Positions 53,876-62,719 of a stretch of DNA of 64,000 nucleotides are shown piece by piece (the stretch's first letter is position 1; each line of letters starts with the position of its first letter). The stretch lies in contig NZ_BBUY01000001.1 in NCBI RefSeq assembly GCF_001590865.1, positions 750,986 through 814,985 on the forward strand, in the 5' to 3' direction. Source of the DNA: Streptomyces sp. NBRC 110611 (GTDB lineage: Bacteria; Actinomycetota; Actinomycetes; Streptomycetales; Streptomycetaceae). A model generated the notes under the pieces. It made no database searches. It saw nothing but the letters and a program-made list of their open reading frames with translations, and was not told the DNA's origin. The position numbers were made by a program, and so were the translations under genes.

Positions 53876-54850
53876 TCAGCTCCCGCCGTTGAGTTTCACT
53901 TCCTCGACCGCCGCGTCCTTGATGTCCCACTTCTCCAGGACCTTGGCGTACGAGCCGTTCCGGATCACGCGTTCCAGGGCGGCCTTCAGCGCGTCGCGCA
54001 GCTGCTCCTGGCCCTTGGGGACCGCGATGCCGTACGGAGCCGCCTTGAGCGGGGCGCCGCCGACCATCTCGAAGTCCTTCCCCTTGCCGGAGACCTGCAC
54101 CGCGTACGCCGCGACCGGGTAGTCGCTGGAGACGGCATCCGCGCCGCCGGTACGCAGCCGGGTCTGGGCCTCGGAGTCGTTGTCGAAGGCCTCGATGGAG
54201 ATCGGCTGCTCGCCGTTCTCCTCACAGGCCGTGGACTTGTCCTTGGCCAGGTCGTGCGAGACCGTGCCGCGCTGCACCGCGATCTTCTTGCCGCACAGCG
54301 TCTCCCAGCCGTCGACGCCGTTGGTCTTTCCCTTGCGGGTGTAGAGCGAGACGCCGACGTCGAGGTAGTCGATGAAGTCGACGCCCTGGCCGATCTTCTT
54401 GCCGGTGTTGCTGTCGATGCCCTGCTGGCGCTCCTTGGTGTCGGTCATCGCCGACATGGCTATGTCGTAGCGCCTGGACTTCAGACCGCCCATGAGGGTG
54501 TCGAAGGTGGCGTTGTTGAAGTTGAGCTTGATGCCCAGCTCCTTGCTCATCGCCTCCGCGAGGTCCGGGTCGATGCCCATGATCGTGCCGTCGGAGCGGA
54601 ACTCCACCGGCTTGTAGGTGATGTCCGAGCCGACCTGGAGCATGCCCTTCTCCTGGACGGCCTTGGGCAGCTTGCCGAACAGCGGGGCGTCGGTGTTCCG
54701 GTTCTTCAGCGCCTCACGCTTGGCGATGGCCGCGTCCGTCTGGTCGCCGCAGGCGCTCAGCAGCGTCAGCGAGGCGACGGCCGCGGCCGCGGCGGCCAGC
54801 GCTCGGCGTGGCCGGCCGGGGGCCGGGAGACGGGTGGTGCTTGCGGTCAT
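53876..54850 (-). CDS. Polar amino-acid ABC transporter, solute-binding lipoprotein
   Basis: 324-residue periplasmic-binding-type protein (SBP_bac_3). The signal peptide ends with the lipobox LLSAC (Cys about residue 31). The motif LQVGSDITYKPVEF and the domain hinge TRKGKTNGVDGW are typical of amino-acid receptors. ATG 54850 is preferred over ATG 54853 because AGGAGG is six bases away. First gene of the operon; the ligand is not evident. Confidence 0.9.
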   Translation of the reverse strand: MTASTTRLPAPGRPRRALAAAAAAVASLTLLSACGDQTDAAIAKREALKNRNTDAPLFGKLPKAVQEKGMLQVGSDITYKPVEFRSDGTIMGIDPDLAEAMSKELGIKLNFNNATFDTLMGGLKSRRYDIAMSAMTDTKERQQGIDSNTGKKIGQGVDFIDYLDVGVSLYTRKGKTNGVDGWETLCGKKIAVQRGTVSHDLAKDKSTACEENGEQPISIEAFDNDSEAQTRLRTGGADAVSSDYPVAAYAVQVSGKGKDFEMVGGAPLKAAPYGIAVPKGQEQLRDALKAALERVIRNGSYAKVLEKWDIKDAAVEEVKLNGGS

Positions 54851-55405
54851 CATGATCCTCCTGCGTATGGAGAAGACGACGAGACGTGACTGACGGGCCG
54901 GGGCACACACCTTCGAGCGTCGCGACCGGGTGGGGTGACGGAATCCTGCCATCCGGGCTCCGGTATTCGGACTGCCGTACAGGTCAAAATCGGATAACGG
55001 ACGAGAGTGGTGCGGTGAAACCCTTGTGGGGCAAGGGGCGACGGTCGCTCGACGGGGCAATTGGGGCGGGCCGCGCTCCTTGGCCGTCTCGGAATCCGGA
55101 CCGTGGTCAGGGGGCGTCAGGAGGCAGGACGCCGGATCTTCTGAGGGTTTCGCGTATTTCGCGGCTATTGTCGAATCCCTGTACTCGAGGGTAATGAATC
55201 CGACTCGTCGGCGCCCGCGCCCGTCCGGTAGAAAGGTTCGTTACACCCCTCATCCGGGGCTCAGGGCGCGTGTGCGGCGCGCCCGGCGTCCGTACCTCCC
55301 CTGCGGGGCGGCCATCCGCCGGCAGGGCGCGGACGCGGTGCCCGCCCACCCCTCAACCAGGGAGTGGACACCCTCAGCAGATTTACGAATAAAGGGGTAA
55401 GACAA
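54851..55405. other. Divergent spacer between the ABC operon and malic enzyme gene
   Basis: About 555 bases that must hold promoters for both directions. A locally AT-richer stretch (55140-55200, with a CGTATTTCGCGGCTATTGTC element and a TACTCGAGGGTA near-palindrome at 55180-55192) is a candidate promoter area. No gene or structured RNA is recognised; I see no cloverleaf. Confidence 0.45.
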
Positions 55406-56635
55406 GTGGCAGCGGAGATCGTCAATCCTCGCAGCGACAGCAATACGGGCGCGGGCGAAGGGCCGGGCACGGCGCCCGACAGCACCTTCGATCCGGCCTT
55501 CGCGCTGCATCGCGGCGGCAAGATGGCCATTCAGGCCACGGTGCCGGTCCGCGACAAGGACGACCTGTCCCTCGCGTACACACCAGGCGTCGCCAAGGTG
55601 TGCAGCGCTATCGCCGAGCAGCCCGAACTGGTCCACGACTACACCTGGAAGTCCCAGGTCGTCGCCGTGGTCACGGACGGCACCGCGGTGCTCGGCCTCG
55701 GCGACATCGGCCCGGAGGCCTCCCTTCCCGTGATGGAGGGCAAGGCCATCCTCTTCAAGCAGTTCGGCGGGGTGGACGCGGTGCCGATCGCGCTCTCCAC
55801 GACCGACACCGACGAGATCGTGGAGACCGTCGTCCGGCTCGCCCCGTCCTTCGGCGGCGTCAACCTGGAGGACATCTCGGCTCCCCGGTGCTTCGAGATC
55901 GAGCGCCGCCTCCAGGAGGCCCTGGACATCCCGGTCTTCCACGACGACCAGCACGGCACCGCCGTCGTCACACTGGCCGCGCTGCGCAACGCCGCCAAGC
56001 TCACCGACCGGTCGCTCGGCGAGCTGCGGGCGGTCATCTCGGGCGCCGGTGCGGCCGGTGTCGCGATCGCCAGGATCCTCATCGAGGCGGGCATCGGGGA
56101 CGTCGCGGTCTGTGACCGCAAGGGCGTCGTCTCCGCCGACCGCGGCGACCTCACCGACGTCAAGCGGGAGCTGGCCGGCTTCACCAACAAGGCCGGGCTG
56201 ACCGGCTCGCTGGAGCAGGCGATGGACGGCGCGGATGTGTTCATCGGCGTCTCCGGCGGCACGGTGCCCGAGGACGCGGTGGCGAAGATGGCGAAGAACT
56301 CGCTGGTCTTCGCGATGGCCAACCCCACCCCGGAGATCCACCCCGATGTCGCGCACAAGTACGCGGCCGTGGTCGCCACCGGGCGCAGCGACTACCCGAA
56401 CCAGATCAACAACGTGCTGGCCTTCCCCGGCATCTTTGCCGGTGCCCTTCAGGTCCGGGCCGCCCGGATCACCGAGGGGATGAAGCTCGCCGCCGCCGAG
56501 GCGATCGCCGCCGTCGTCGCCGAGGAACTCAGCGCCGACCGGGTCATCCCGTCGCCGTTCGACGAGCGCGTGGCGCCCGCCGTCACCGCCGCCGTCGCGG
56601 CCGCCGCCCGCGCCGAGGGCGTGGCGCGGCGCTGA
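55406..56635 (+). CDS. NAD(P)-dependent malic enzyme
   Basis: 409-residue short-form malic enzyme that decarboxylates malate to pyruvate, giving NAD(P)H. Motifs: LSLAYTPGVAKVC, the active-site Lys in EGKAILFKQF, metal-ligand DDQHGTA, the nucleotide loop SGAGAAGVA, and NPTPEI. GTG 55406 has AAAGGGG upstream and gives the family N-terminus (VAAEIVNPRSDS). Shares its control region with the divergent ABC operon. Confidence 0.93.
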   Translation: MAAEIVNPRSDSNTGAGEGPGTAPDSTFDPAFALHRGGKMAIQATVPVRDKDDLSLAYTPGVAKVCSAIAEQPELVHDYTWKSQVVAVVTDGTAVLGLGDIGPEASLPVMEGKAILFKQFGGVDAVPIALSTTDTDEIVETVVRLAPSFGGVNLEDISAPRCFEIERRLQEALDIPVFHDDQHGTAVVTLAALRNAAKLTDRSLGELRAVISGAGAAGVAIARILIEAGIGDVAVCDRKGVVSADRGDLTDVKRELAGFTNKAGLTGSLEQAMDGADVFIGVSGGTVPEDAVAKMAKNSLVFAMANPTPEIHPDVAHKYAAVVATGRSDYPNQINNVLAFPGIFAGALQVRAARITEGMKLAAAEAIAAVVAEELSADRVIPSPFDERVAPAVTAAVAAAARAEGVARR

Positions 56636-56791
56636 CCACCGGGGCCCGGCGCGCCGTTCGGCCGCCGGGCCCGCCGCCGGGCCGTTGTCGTATGCCGCCG
56701 GCCCGTCGTTGCATGCCGCCGGGCGGGGCCGGGCGGGCGGGCGCGGTGCGCGTCACACGTCCGTCCGGTACCGCGGCGCCCGGCAGCGGCC

Positions 56792-56797
56792 TACGTT
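56792..56797 (+). promoter_or_regulatory. -10 element of a leaderless dehydrogenase gene
   Basis: TACGTT places the mRNA start exactly on ATG 56804; no ribosome site is present. Confidence 0.6.
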
Positions 56798-56803
56798 GGG
56801 ATC

Positions 56804-57766
56804 ATGTTTGCTGCCTATGCCGCCCGCATCGACCGTGACCAGCCGCTGAACGGCCTTGAGTTGGGGGAGCGCCCGGCCCCCGAGGTACGCCCCGGCTGGA
56901 CGACCGTCAACGTCAGGGCCGCCTCCCTGAACCACCACGACCTGTGGACGCTGCGCGGGGTCGGCATCACCGAGGAGTCCCTGCCGATGATCCTCGGCTG
57001 CGACGCCGCCGGTGTCGACGCGGACGGCAACGAGGTCGTCCTGCACTCCGTCATCGGGCAGACCGGCCACGGCGTCGGCGCCCGGGAGAAGCCCTCCATC
57101 CTCACCGAGCGCTACCAGGGCACGTTCGCCGAGCAGGTCACCGTCCCCGCCTGGAACGTCCTGCCCAAGCCGAAGGAGCTGTCCTTCGCGGAGGCCGCCT
57201 GTCTGCCGACCGCCTGGCTGACCGCGTACCGCATGCTCTTCACCAACGCCGGTGTACGGCCCGGGGACAGCGTCCTCGTCCAGGGCGCGGGCGGCGGCGT
57301 CGCGACCGCCGCCATCGTCCTCGGTGCCGCCGCCGGCCTGCGGATCTTCGCCACCAGCCGGGACGAGGCCAAGCGCGAGCGCGCGCTGAAGCTCGGCGCG
57401 GAGGCGGTGTTCGCCACCGGGGAGCGGCTGCCGCAGCGGGTGGACGCGGTGATCGAGACCGTCGGCGCCGCCACCTGGTCGCACTCCGTCAAGTCCCTCA
57501 AGCCCGGTGGCACGCTGGTGATTTCGGGCGCCACCAGTGGCTTCACCCCGAAGAGCGGGGAGCTCAACCGCATCTTCTTCCTGGAGCTGAAGATCGTCGG
57601 CTCGACGATGGGCAGCAAGGAGGAGCTGACCGGATTGCTGAGCTTCTGCGCCGCCAAGGGCATCCGCCCGGTCATCGACTCGACGCTGCCGCTGGACCGC
57701 GCGCGCGAGGGCTTCACGAAGATGGCCGAGGGAGAGCTGTTCGGGAAGATCGTGCTGACGGTGTGA
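56804..57766 (+). CDS. Zinc-type alcohol dehydrogenase-like oxidoreductase (MDR)
   Basis: 320-residue medium-chain dehydrogenase/reductase. The NADPH loop is VQGAGGGVATAAI; NHHDLWTLRG and GCDAAGVDADGNEVV are family features. The catalytic and structural zinc cysteines of classical alcohol dehydrogenases are missing, so it is likely a zinc-free quinone-reductase-type enzyme. It is shorter than the 340-360 usual for zinc enzymes. Substrate unknown. Confidence 0.85.
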   Translation: MFAAYAARIDRDQPLNGLELGERPAPEVRPGWTTVNVRAASLNHHDLWTLRGVGITEESLPMILGCDAAGVDADGNEVVLHSVIGQTGHGVGAREKPSILTERYQGTFAEQVTVPAWNVLPKPKELSFAEAACLPTAWLTAYRMLFTNAGVRPGDSVLVQGAGGGVATAAIVLGAAAGLRIFATSRDEAKRERALKLGAEAVFATGERLPQRVDAVIETVGAATWSHSVKSLKPGGTLVISGATSGFTPKSGELNRIFFLELKIVGSTMGSKEELTGLLSFCAAKGIRPVIDSTLPLDRAREGFTKMAEGELFGKIVLTV

Positions 57767-57784
57767 GGACACCGCACCGCGCCC

Positions 57785-57849
57785 TTCAGGGGCCCTCGAT
57801 GGCCGAAGGCCCTTGAAGCCGAAGGCCTCTGAGGCCGAAGGCCCCTGAA
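57785..57849. repeat. Palindrome with internal direct repeats
   Basis: TTCAGGGGCC and GGCCCCTGAA form the ends; between them GCCGAAGGC occurs three times at about 18-base intervals. It may act as the transcription terminator of the dehydrogenase gene. Confidence 0.65.
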
Positions 57850-57904
57850 CGGTCCGCCAATTGAACGGCCTGCCAACTGGGCGACCTGTCGGCCGAAATC
57901 GCCT

Positions 57905-57948
57905 GTCAACAAAGGTTGACGAAGTCCGGCGTGTCAACGTATATTGAC
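57905..57948 (+). promoter_or_regulatory. Promoter and tandem operators of the HTH-Clp_N operon
   Basis: Two palindromes of the same design, GTCAAC-N4-GTTGAC (57905-57920, perfect) and GTCAAC-N4-ATTGAC (57933-57948, one mismatch), are 28 bases apart. TTGACG (57916-57921), 18 bases, then TATATT (57940-57945) form a strong promoter whose start falls on ATG 57952. One operator covers the -35 and the other the -10, the layout of a tightly repressed promoter. Confidence 0.85.
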
Positions 57949-57951
57949 GCC

Positions 57952-58161
57952 ATGACCAAGGCGACAGATCTCGCCGAGCGGGCGGGTGATCGGGACCCCA
58001 GGATCGGGCTGCGTGCCGTGGCCGCACTGCGGCGGTTGTTGGAGCAGCTCGAAGCCGTCCAGGTGCGCAGCGCCCGGGCGAAGGGCTGGTCGTGGCAGGA
58101 GATCGCGGCCGAGCTGGGGGTCAGCAGACAGGCGGTGCACAAGAAGCACGGGAAGGGCTGA
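57952..58161 (+). CDS. Small HTH DNA-binding protein
   Basis: 69 residues: an amphipathic N-terminal helix region (GLRAVAALRRLLEQLEAVQ) that may dimerise, and a C-terminal HTH (WSWQEIAAELGVSRQAVHKKHGKG) like that of Hin-type or sigma region-4 proteins. Leaderless start at ATG 57952. It lies three bases upstream of the Clp_N gene and probably binds the two palindromes that cover its own promoter. Confidence 0.8.
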   Translation: MTKATDLAERAGDRDPRIGLRAVAALRRLLEQLEAVQVRSARAKGWSWQEIAAELGVSRQAVHKKHGKG

Positions 58162-58164
58162 CCG

Positions 58165-58749
58165 ATGTTCGAGAAGTTCACGGCCGATGCGCGTGCGGTG
58201 GTGCGCGATGCGGCCGAGCAGGCCGGGCGGACGGGCAGCGGCACGGTCGGCGAACCGGAGTTGCTGCTCGCACTGTTGGACCGTAAGGGGTCACCGGCCG
58301 CGACGGCACTCGGCGCGCTCGGCGTCCACAAGCGCCGGGAGTCGGTGGCCGAGGCCCTCGCGGCGGTCCGCCGGCGTGGGGGGATCTCGACGGCCGACGC
58401 GGCGGCGCTGGCCGGGCTCGGCATCGACGTCGACGAGATCGTGGCGCGGGTGGAGCAGGCGCACGGAGTGGGCGCCCTGGCCGCGGACGGGGCACCCGGA
58501 CGCCGGAAGCGGGCGCGCAGGCCCTTCACCGCGGAGGCGAAGTCGGTACTGGAACGCGCGCTGCGGATCGCGGCCGGCCGCGGCGAACGCCGGCTCGGCG
58601 ACGAGCATCTGCTGATGGCTCTGACGGCCAGGCCGGGACCGGCCGCCGCGGTGCTCGCCGAGCACGGGGTGACGTTCGCCGATGTGCTGCGGGTCGTCGG
58701 CGAGGGCGGAAAACCGGTGGAGCGCAGAGGGCGACGAAACCTATCGTGA
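58165..58749 (+). CDS. Clp N-domain (Clp_N) protein without ATPase
   Basis: 194 residues made of two Clp_N repeats (about 2-70, EKFTADARAVVRDAAEQAG onward; and about 113-180, RPFTAEAKSVLERALRIAA onward), each with the GxxHLLxAL-type core. ClpC and ClpA carry this domain as adaptor and substrate docking site, but the ATPase modules are absent here. It may therefore compete with or feed ClpC. GGAAGGG lies upstream of ATG 58165. Operon with the HTH gene. Confidence 0.85.
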   Translation: MFEKFTADARAVVRDAAEQAGRTGSGTVGEPELLLALLDRKGSPAATALGALGVHKRRESVAEALAAVRRRGGISTADAAALAGLGIDVDEIVARVEQAHGVGALAADGAPGRRKRARRPFTAEAKSVLERALRIAAGRGERRLGDEHLLMALTARPGPAAAVLAEHGVTFADVLRVVGEGGKPVERRGRRNLS

Positions 58750-58866
58750 CCAGGCCGAACGTACCGCGCCCGGTCAACGGCCCAGGAGGCCGTCAGGGCC
58801 ACTGTGTAGGTCGTCACGACCGCCGTGAGGCCGTCACGACCGCTGCGAGAAAGAGAGAGCTGCACG

Positions 58867-60033
58867 ATGTCGCACCACGGATGGGCCGACGAGGGATACG
58901 GTCCCGTCGCGGACGAATTCGCGCGGAACTTTGCCGAGCGAGGTGAACTCGGCGCCGCCGTCGCGGTGTACGTGGGCGGCCGCAAGGTCGTCGATCTGTG
59001 GGGCGGCATCGCCGACGACCGGACCGGACGGGACTGGGAGGAGGAGACCACCCTTCCGGTGATGTCCTGCGCCAAGGCGGTCGTCAGCGTCTGCGCCCAT
59101 CTGCTCGTACAGCAGGGGCGTCTGGACCTCGACGCGCCGGTGGCCGGCTACTGGCCGGAGTTCGCACAGCACGGCAAGGAGCGGATCACCTCCCGTCAGG
59201 TGCTCGCCCACACCGCCGGAATCCCGCTCGCGGAGAAGCGGCTGACCTTCGCAGAGGTGACGTCCTGGACGCCGGTGATCCGCGCGCTGGAGGAGCAGCG
59301 TCCGCTCTGGGAACCCGGCACCGCGTACGAGTACCACGCGCACGCCTTCGGCTTCATCATCGGCGAGGTCATCCGGCGGCTCACCGGGCTCACCCCCGGC
59401 GCCTACTTCCGCCAGGCCATCGCCGACAACCTGGGGCTGCGCACCTGGATCGGCCTGCCCGAGGAGGAGGTGGCGGGGATGGCCCGGCTCGTCGAGGCGG
59501 CGGACCGGCCGGGCCTGCCGGACGCCGACGCACTGATCATGCGGGCGCTGACGATGAACGGCGCGCTGCCGTTCCCCGGCCTCGACGATCCGCACGGCTA
59601 CAACTCGCCCGCGCTGCTGACGGCTGAAATCCCCGGCGCGGGCGCAGTCTCGACGGCGCGCGGCCTGGCGCGGCTGCACGCGGCGGTGGCCACCGGCGTG
59701 GACGGCTCGGCGCGGCTGCTGTCCGAGGACACTGTCACCGACGCGGTCCGGCAGCTGTCCGGTGGACCCACCTGGTCCGGGCTGCCGGACCTCGGCGCGC
59801 GCTACGGCTCAGGCTTCCTCCTCGACTCGCCGTTCCGCCGGCTGCTCGGCCCGCGCTCGTTCGGCCACAGTGGAGCGGGCGGCCAGTTCGCCTTCGGCGA
59901 TGACGCGTTCGGGGTGGGCTTCGCCTACACCGCCAACATGCTCGGCGGCAGCGGCGACCAGCGCGCCGTGCGGCTCATCGGCGCGCTGCGCGATTGCGTG
60001 GGCGCCGAGGCGACGGAGCGAACGGACCACTGA
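58867..60033 (+). CDS. Beta-lactamase-family serine hydrolase (class C/esterase type)
   Basis: 388-residue alpha/beta hydrolase of the penicillin-binding fold. Nucleophile motif S-C-A-K in VMSCAKAVVS, the second motif Y-H-A in YEYHAHAFG (Y-x-N in true beta-lactamases) and H-S-G in FGHSGAGG. No signal peptide, so it acts inside the cell and is more likely an esterase or peptidase such as EstB relatives than an antibiotic-resistance enzyme. Start ATG 58867 is preceded by AGAGAGAG-rich DNA. Confidence 0.85.
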   Translation: MSHHGWADEGYGPVADEFARNFAERGELGAAVAVYVGGRKVVDLWGGIADDRTGRDWEEETTLPVMSCAKAVVSVCAHLLVQQGRLDLDAPVAGYWPEFAQHGKERITSRQVLAHTAGIPLAEKRLTFAEVTSWTPVIRALEEQRPLWEPGTAYEYHAHAFGFIIGEVIRRLTGLTPGAYFRQAIADNLGLRTWIGLPEEEVAGMARLVEAADRPGLPDADALIMRALTMNGALPFPGLDDPHGYNSPALLTAEIPGAGAVSTARGLARLHAAVATGVDGSARLLSEDTVTDAVRQLSGGPTWSGLPDLGARYGSGFLLDSPFRRLLGPRSFGHSGAGGQFAFGDDAFGVGFAYTANMLGGSGDQRAVRLIGALRDCVGAEATERTDH

Positions 60034-60048
60034 GGGCAGGGCCTGAGC

Positions 60049-60077
60049 CTCCCCTGAGGGATGGAGCCTCAGGGGAG
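60049..60077. terminator. Bidirectional terminator, hydrolase / PadR
   Basis: CTCCCCTGAGG and CCTCAGGGGAG form a perfect 11-base stem with a seven-base loop between convergent genes. Confidence 0.85.
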
Positions 60078-60136
60078 ACAGCCCTGGGAACGAGCGGCAG
60101 CCTGGCTGTGTGCGTGTGTGTTCGCGGATCAGCGGA

Positions 60137-61354
60137 TTACTCGTCCGGGCCCGCGGACGATGCGTACTGCTCCGGATGCCGCAAGAGTGCTCCGATGTGG
60201 GCGGCGGTCGTGGACAGCCGGCGGCGGGACTCCCCGAGCTGGTCGGCCGTCACGCCGTGGTCGCGCGCCGCGTCCCTGAGGTCGTCACGGAAGCGGTCCA
60301 GCAGCCGGTCGAAGTCGCGGGCCGGGTCACCGCTGGTCGGCTCGTGTGCCCACGCCGGAGCCGGCGGGGCCTCGACGGTCGGGCCTTCCTGGCTGCCGTC
60401 CTTGGTCAGGTCGATGCGCTCGACGGTCACCCGGGGCGCCGTCCCGCCGGCGTCATCGGTGCGGCCGCCGCTCCGCTGGTCGGCGTTCCGCTGGTCAGCG
60501 CTCCGCTGGTCAGCGCTCCGGGCCTCGCGTTCGGCGCCCCGGGCCCCGTCGGACCAGTCGCCGGTGAAGCGGCCGACCTCGCGCGACACCTCGGACAGCG
60601 CCTCGCGCACCATGCCCGGCCAGTCGCCGGACCGCATGGCGTCCTGGGTCTGTTCCTGCACGCGCTTGATGACCCGCTGGACCTCCTCACGCGCGAAGAC
60701 CTGGGCGTCCCTGGCCTGCTTACGGGCCCGCTGGGCTTCCTGCCGGGCCCGCTTGCTCTCCTCCTTGGCCCGCCGCGCCTGCTCCTTCCACTCGTCCTTG
60801 GCGCGCCGGAACTCCTCCTTCGCCTGCCGCCAGGCCTCCTTGTCGCCGTACGCACCGTCGAAGTGGTCCGAGGCATCCGGGAACGGGCGGCGGCCGGCGT
60901 CCTCGCCGCCGGAAGTCTTCTCCCCGGCGCCCTCGCCGTTCCGCCCGGTCCTCCCGCCGGAGCCCGCGCGGGCCTGCCGGGCGGCCTCCCGGATCTCCCG
61001 GCGCAGATCCCGCGCCGAACCGCTCACGTCCTCGCTGATGTCGGAGGCGAGCGCGGAGACCGACTCTCTGATCTCCAGCTCCAGATCGGCCAGTTCACCG
61101 CTCCGGCCGGCGAGTTCGGCCCGGCCGGCTTCGGTGATCGAGTAGACCTTGCGGCCGCCCTCGGTCGTGAGCGTCACCAGCCCCTCGGCCGCCAGTTTGG
61201 CCAGCCGAGGGTACACCGTGCCGGCGGAGGGCGCGTACAGGCCCTGGAAGCGCTCCTCCAGGAGACGGATGATTTCGTAGCCGTGCCGCGGGGCCTCGTC
61301 CAGCAGCTTGAGGAGGTAGAGCCTGAGGCGGCCATGGGCGAAGACGGGAGGCAT
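60137..61354 (-). CDS. PadR-family regulator with a long coiled-coil extension
   Basis: 405 residues where 110-200 is usual. The PadR winged helix is at residues 1-80 (HGYEIIRLLEERFQGLYAPSAGTVYPRLAKL). A charged coiled-coil follows (about 160-240; WKEQARRAKEESKRARQEAQ), then a five-residue repeat (RSADQ RSADQ RNADQ) and a C-terminal helix (DRLLDRFRDDLRDAARDHG). It starts two bases after the DUF4097 gene ends, so the two are one transcription unit. Palindromes in front of the operon suggest autorepression. Confidence 0.85.
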   Translation of the reverse strand: MPPVFAHGRLRLYLLKLLDEAPRHGYEIIRLLEERFQGLYAPSAGTVYPRLAKLAAEGLVTLTTEGGRKVYSITEAGRAELAGRSGELADLELEIRESVSALASDISEDVSGSARDLRREIREAARQARAGSGGRTGRNGEGAGEKTSGGEDAGRRPFPDASDHFDGAYGDKEAWRQAKEEFRRAKDEWKEQARRAKEESKRARQEAQRARKQARDAQVFAREEVQRVIKRVQEQTQDAMRSGDWPGMVREALSEVSREVGRFTGDWSDGARGAEREARSADQRSADQRNADQRSGGRTDDAGGTAPRVTVERIDLTKDGSQEGPTVEAPPAPAWAHEPTSGDPARDFDRLLDRFRDDLRDAARDHGVTADQLGESRRRLSTTAAHIGALLRHPEQYASSAGPDE

Positions 61355-61356
61355 GC

Positions 61357-62307
61357 TCAGAGCACCTTCTTCTCGGCGGGCGGGTCGCTGGGGGAGTCCT
61401 CGGACGGGCCGGAGGCCGGTCCGCCGTGGGGGCCGTCGCCGAGGTCACCGCCTCCATTCTCCCCGTCCTCGTCGGCACGGGCGGGGCGGGGCACCAGGGT
61501 CAGGCTGCCGGAGACAGAGGTGACCTTGAGCGAGCCGGTGCCCGCGCCCAGCGCCCCGGTGATCTTCTTCGCGCCCCACTGGCCGCTGACCCGCAGCTCG
61601 TCGAAGGCGTTGGCGACCGTGCCGGACGTGGTGTTGGCCTCCACTCGCGCGTCGGCCGGATCGGGGAGCCGGATGGCGACGTCCCCGGAGACCGTGGTCA
61701 GCGCGATATCGGCGCCTTGGGCCGGGTCGAGATCGAGGACCATGTCGCCGCTGACCGATTCGGCGCGCACCCCGCAGCCCGTGCCGTCGATGACCGTCAG
61801 GTCGCCGGAGACGGAGTTGAACCGCAGATCGCCGGTGAGCGACTGCACCTCGACATCGCCCGACACCGTCTCCGCCCGTACCGCTCCGGTCAGCCCGACG
61901 AGCGTGCTCCTGCCGGAGGCGCCCCGGACCTCCGTACGGCCCGAGATGCCGGAGACGACCGTACCGGCGCTGATCGCGCCGACCTCGACGTGAGTGCCGG
62001 CCGGCACCGTCACCGAGATCACCGCGCTGCGCTCCCACCCTCTGCGGTCGAGGAACTTCAGGAAATTCCGCCACGGGAGGTCCTCGTAGGCGACGGAGAG
62101 TGTGCCGTCGGCGCACGAGACGGTCAGCGGCGGGCCGTGCAGCTCGCTGATCTCCAGGCGGGCGGGGCCGTCGTCCGGCGTGCCGACGACATTCACCGTG
62201 CCGCCGAACACGCGGACCCGGAGCGCGCTGACCGGCTCCGCGATCTCCATCGTGCGTGGTTCGGCCACCTGCGTCTGATTCTGTGACCACGCGGTCCGTG
62301 CTGACAT
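61357..62307 (-). CDS. DUF4097-family beta-repeat protein
   Basis: 316 residues built of short beta-strand repeats with the recurring pattern GLTGAVRAETVSGDVEVQ / SVSGDLTVIDG / TVSGDVAIRL, typical of DUF4097 (adhesin-like right-handed helix). No signal peptide or membrane segment. The C-terminal 40 residues are Gly/Asp/Ser-rich. ATG 62307 has GGGGAGG seven bases upstream. Encoded directly before a PadR gene; such pairs are common in actinobacteria, function unclear. Confidence 0.85.
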   Translation of the reverse strand: MSARTAWSQNQTQVAEPRTMEIAEPVSALRVRVFGGTVNVVGTPDDGPARLEISELHGPPLTVSCADGTLSVAYEDLPWRNFLKFLDRRGWERSAVISVTVPAGTHVEVGAISAGTVVSGISGRTEVRGASGRSTLVGLTGAVRAETVSGDVEVQSLTGDLRFNSVSGDLTVIDGTGCGVRAESVSGDMVLDLDPAQGADIALTTVSGDVAIRLPDPADARVEANTTSGTVANAFDELRVSGQWGAKKITGALGAGTGSLKVTSVSGSLTLVPRPARADEDGENGGGDLGDGPHGGPASGPSEDSPSDPPAEKKVL

Positions 62308-62342
62308 TCCCGGCCTCCCCTGGGTAGCACTGCAACGCAACA

Positions 62343-62372
62343 TATCGCGTTCTCGATAAACACGATATATCG
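62343..62372 (-). promoter_or_regulatory. Operator of the DUF4097-PadR operon
   Basis: TATCG-N6-CGATA (62343-62358) and the perfect palindrome CGATATATCG (62363-62372) lie side by side in a strikingly AT-rich patch 36-65 bases upstream of the operon. These are probable PadR sites. Confidence 0.7.
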
Positions 62373-62515
62373 CGGGAGGGGGAAGTCAAGCGATCCCCAC
62401 CCTGAGCCCACCCTGAGTCGTCCCTGACCTTTCTTGTCGTTGCCCTCAGGGGTGTGGGGTGGGTCCCGTAGGGGGCGGCCGGGCGGGGGGGGATCGGGCC
62501 GCTTCTGCTCCTCGG

Positions 62516-62719
62516 CTACTCGTCGTCGTCCTCGTCGTCCAGCCGCGCCAGCCAGGTGGCCAGGCGCTCCACCGGCACCTCGAAGTCAGGGTTCAGGTCG
62601 ACGAACATACGCAGCTGATCGGCGAGCCAGGCGAGGGTGACCTCCTCCTCGCCGCGCCGGTTCTCCAGCTCTTCGATGCCACGGTCAGTGAAATACACGC
62701 GCTCTCCACCAGGGGTCAT
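62516..62719 (-). CDS. DUF6104 small acidic protein
   Basis: 67 residues, ending in an acidic run (LARLDDEDDDE). The YFTDRGIEELENRRGEEEVTLAWLADQLRMFVDLNP stretch is the conserved core found in most streptomycetes. Function unknown. ATG 62719 is chosen although no strong ribosome site is visible. Confidence 0.75.
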   Translation of the reverse strand: MTPGGERVYFTDRGIEELENRRGEEEVTLAWLADQLRMFVDLNPDFEVPVERLATWLARLDDEDDDE

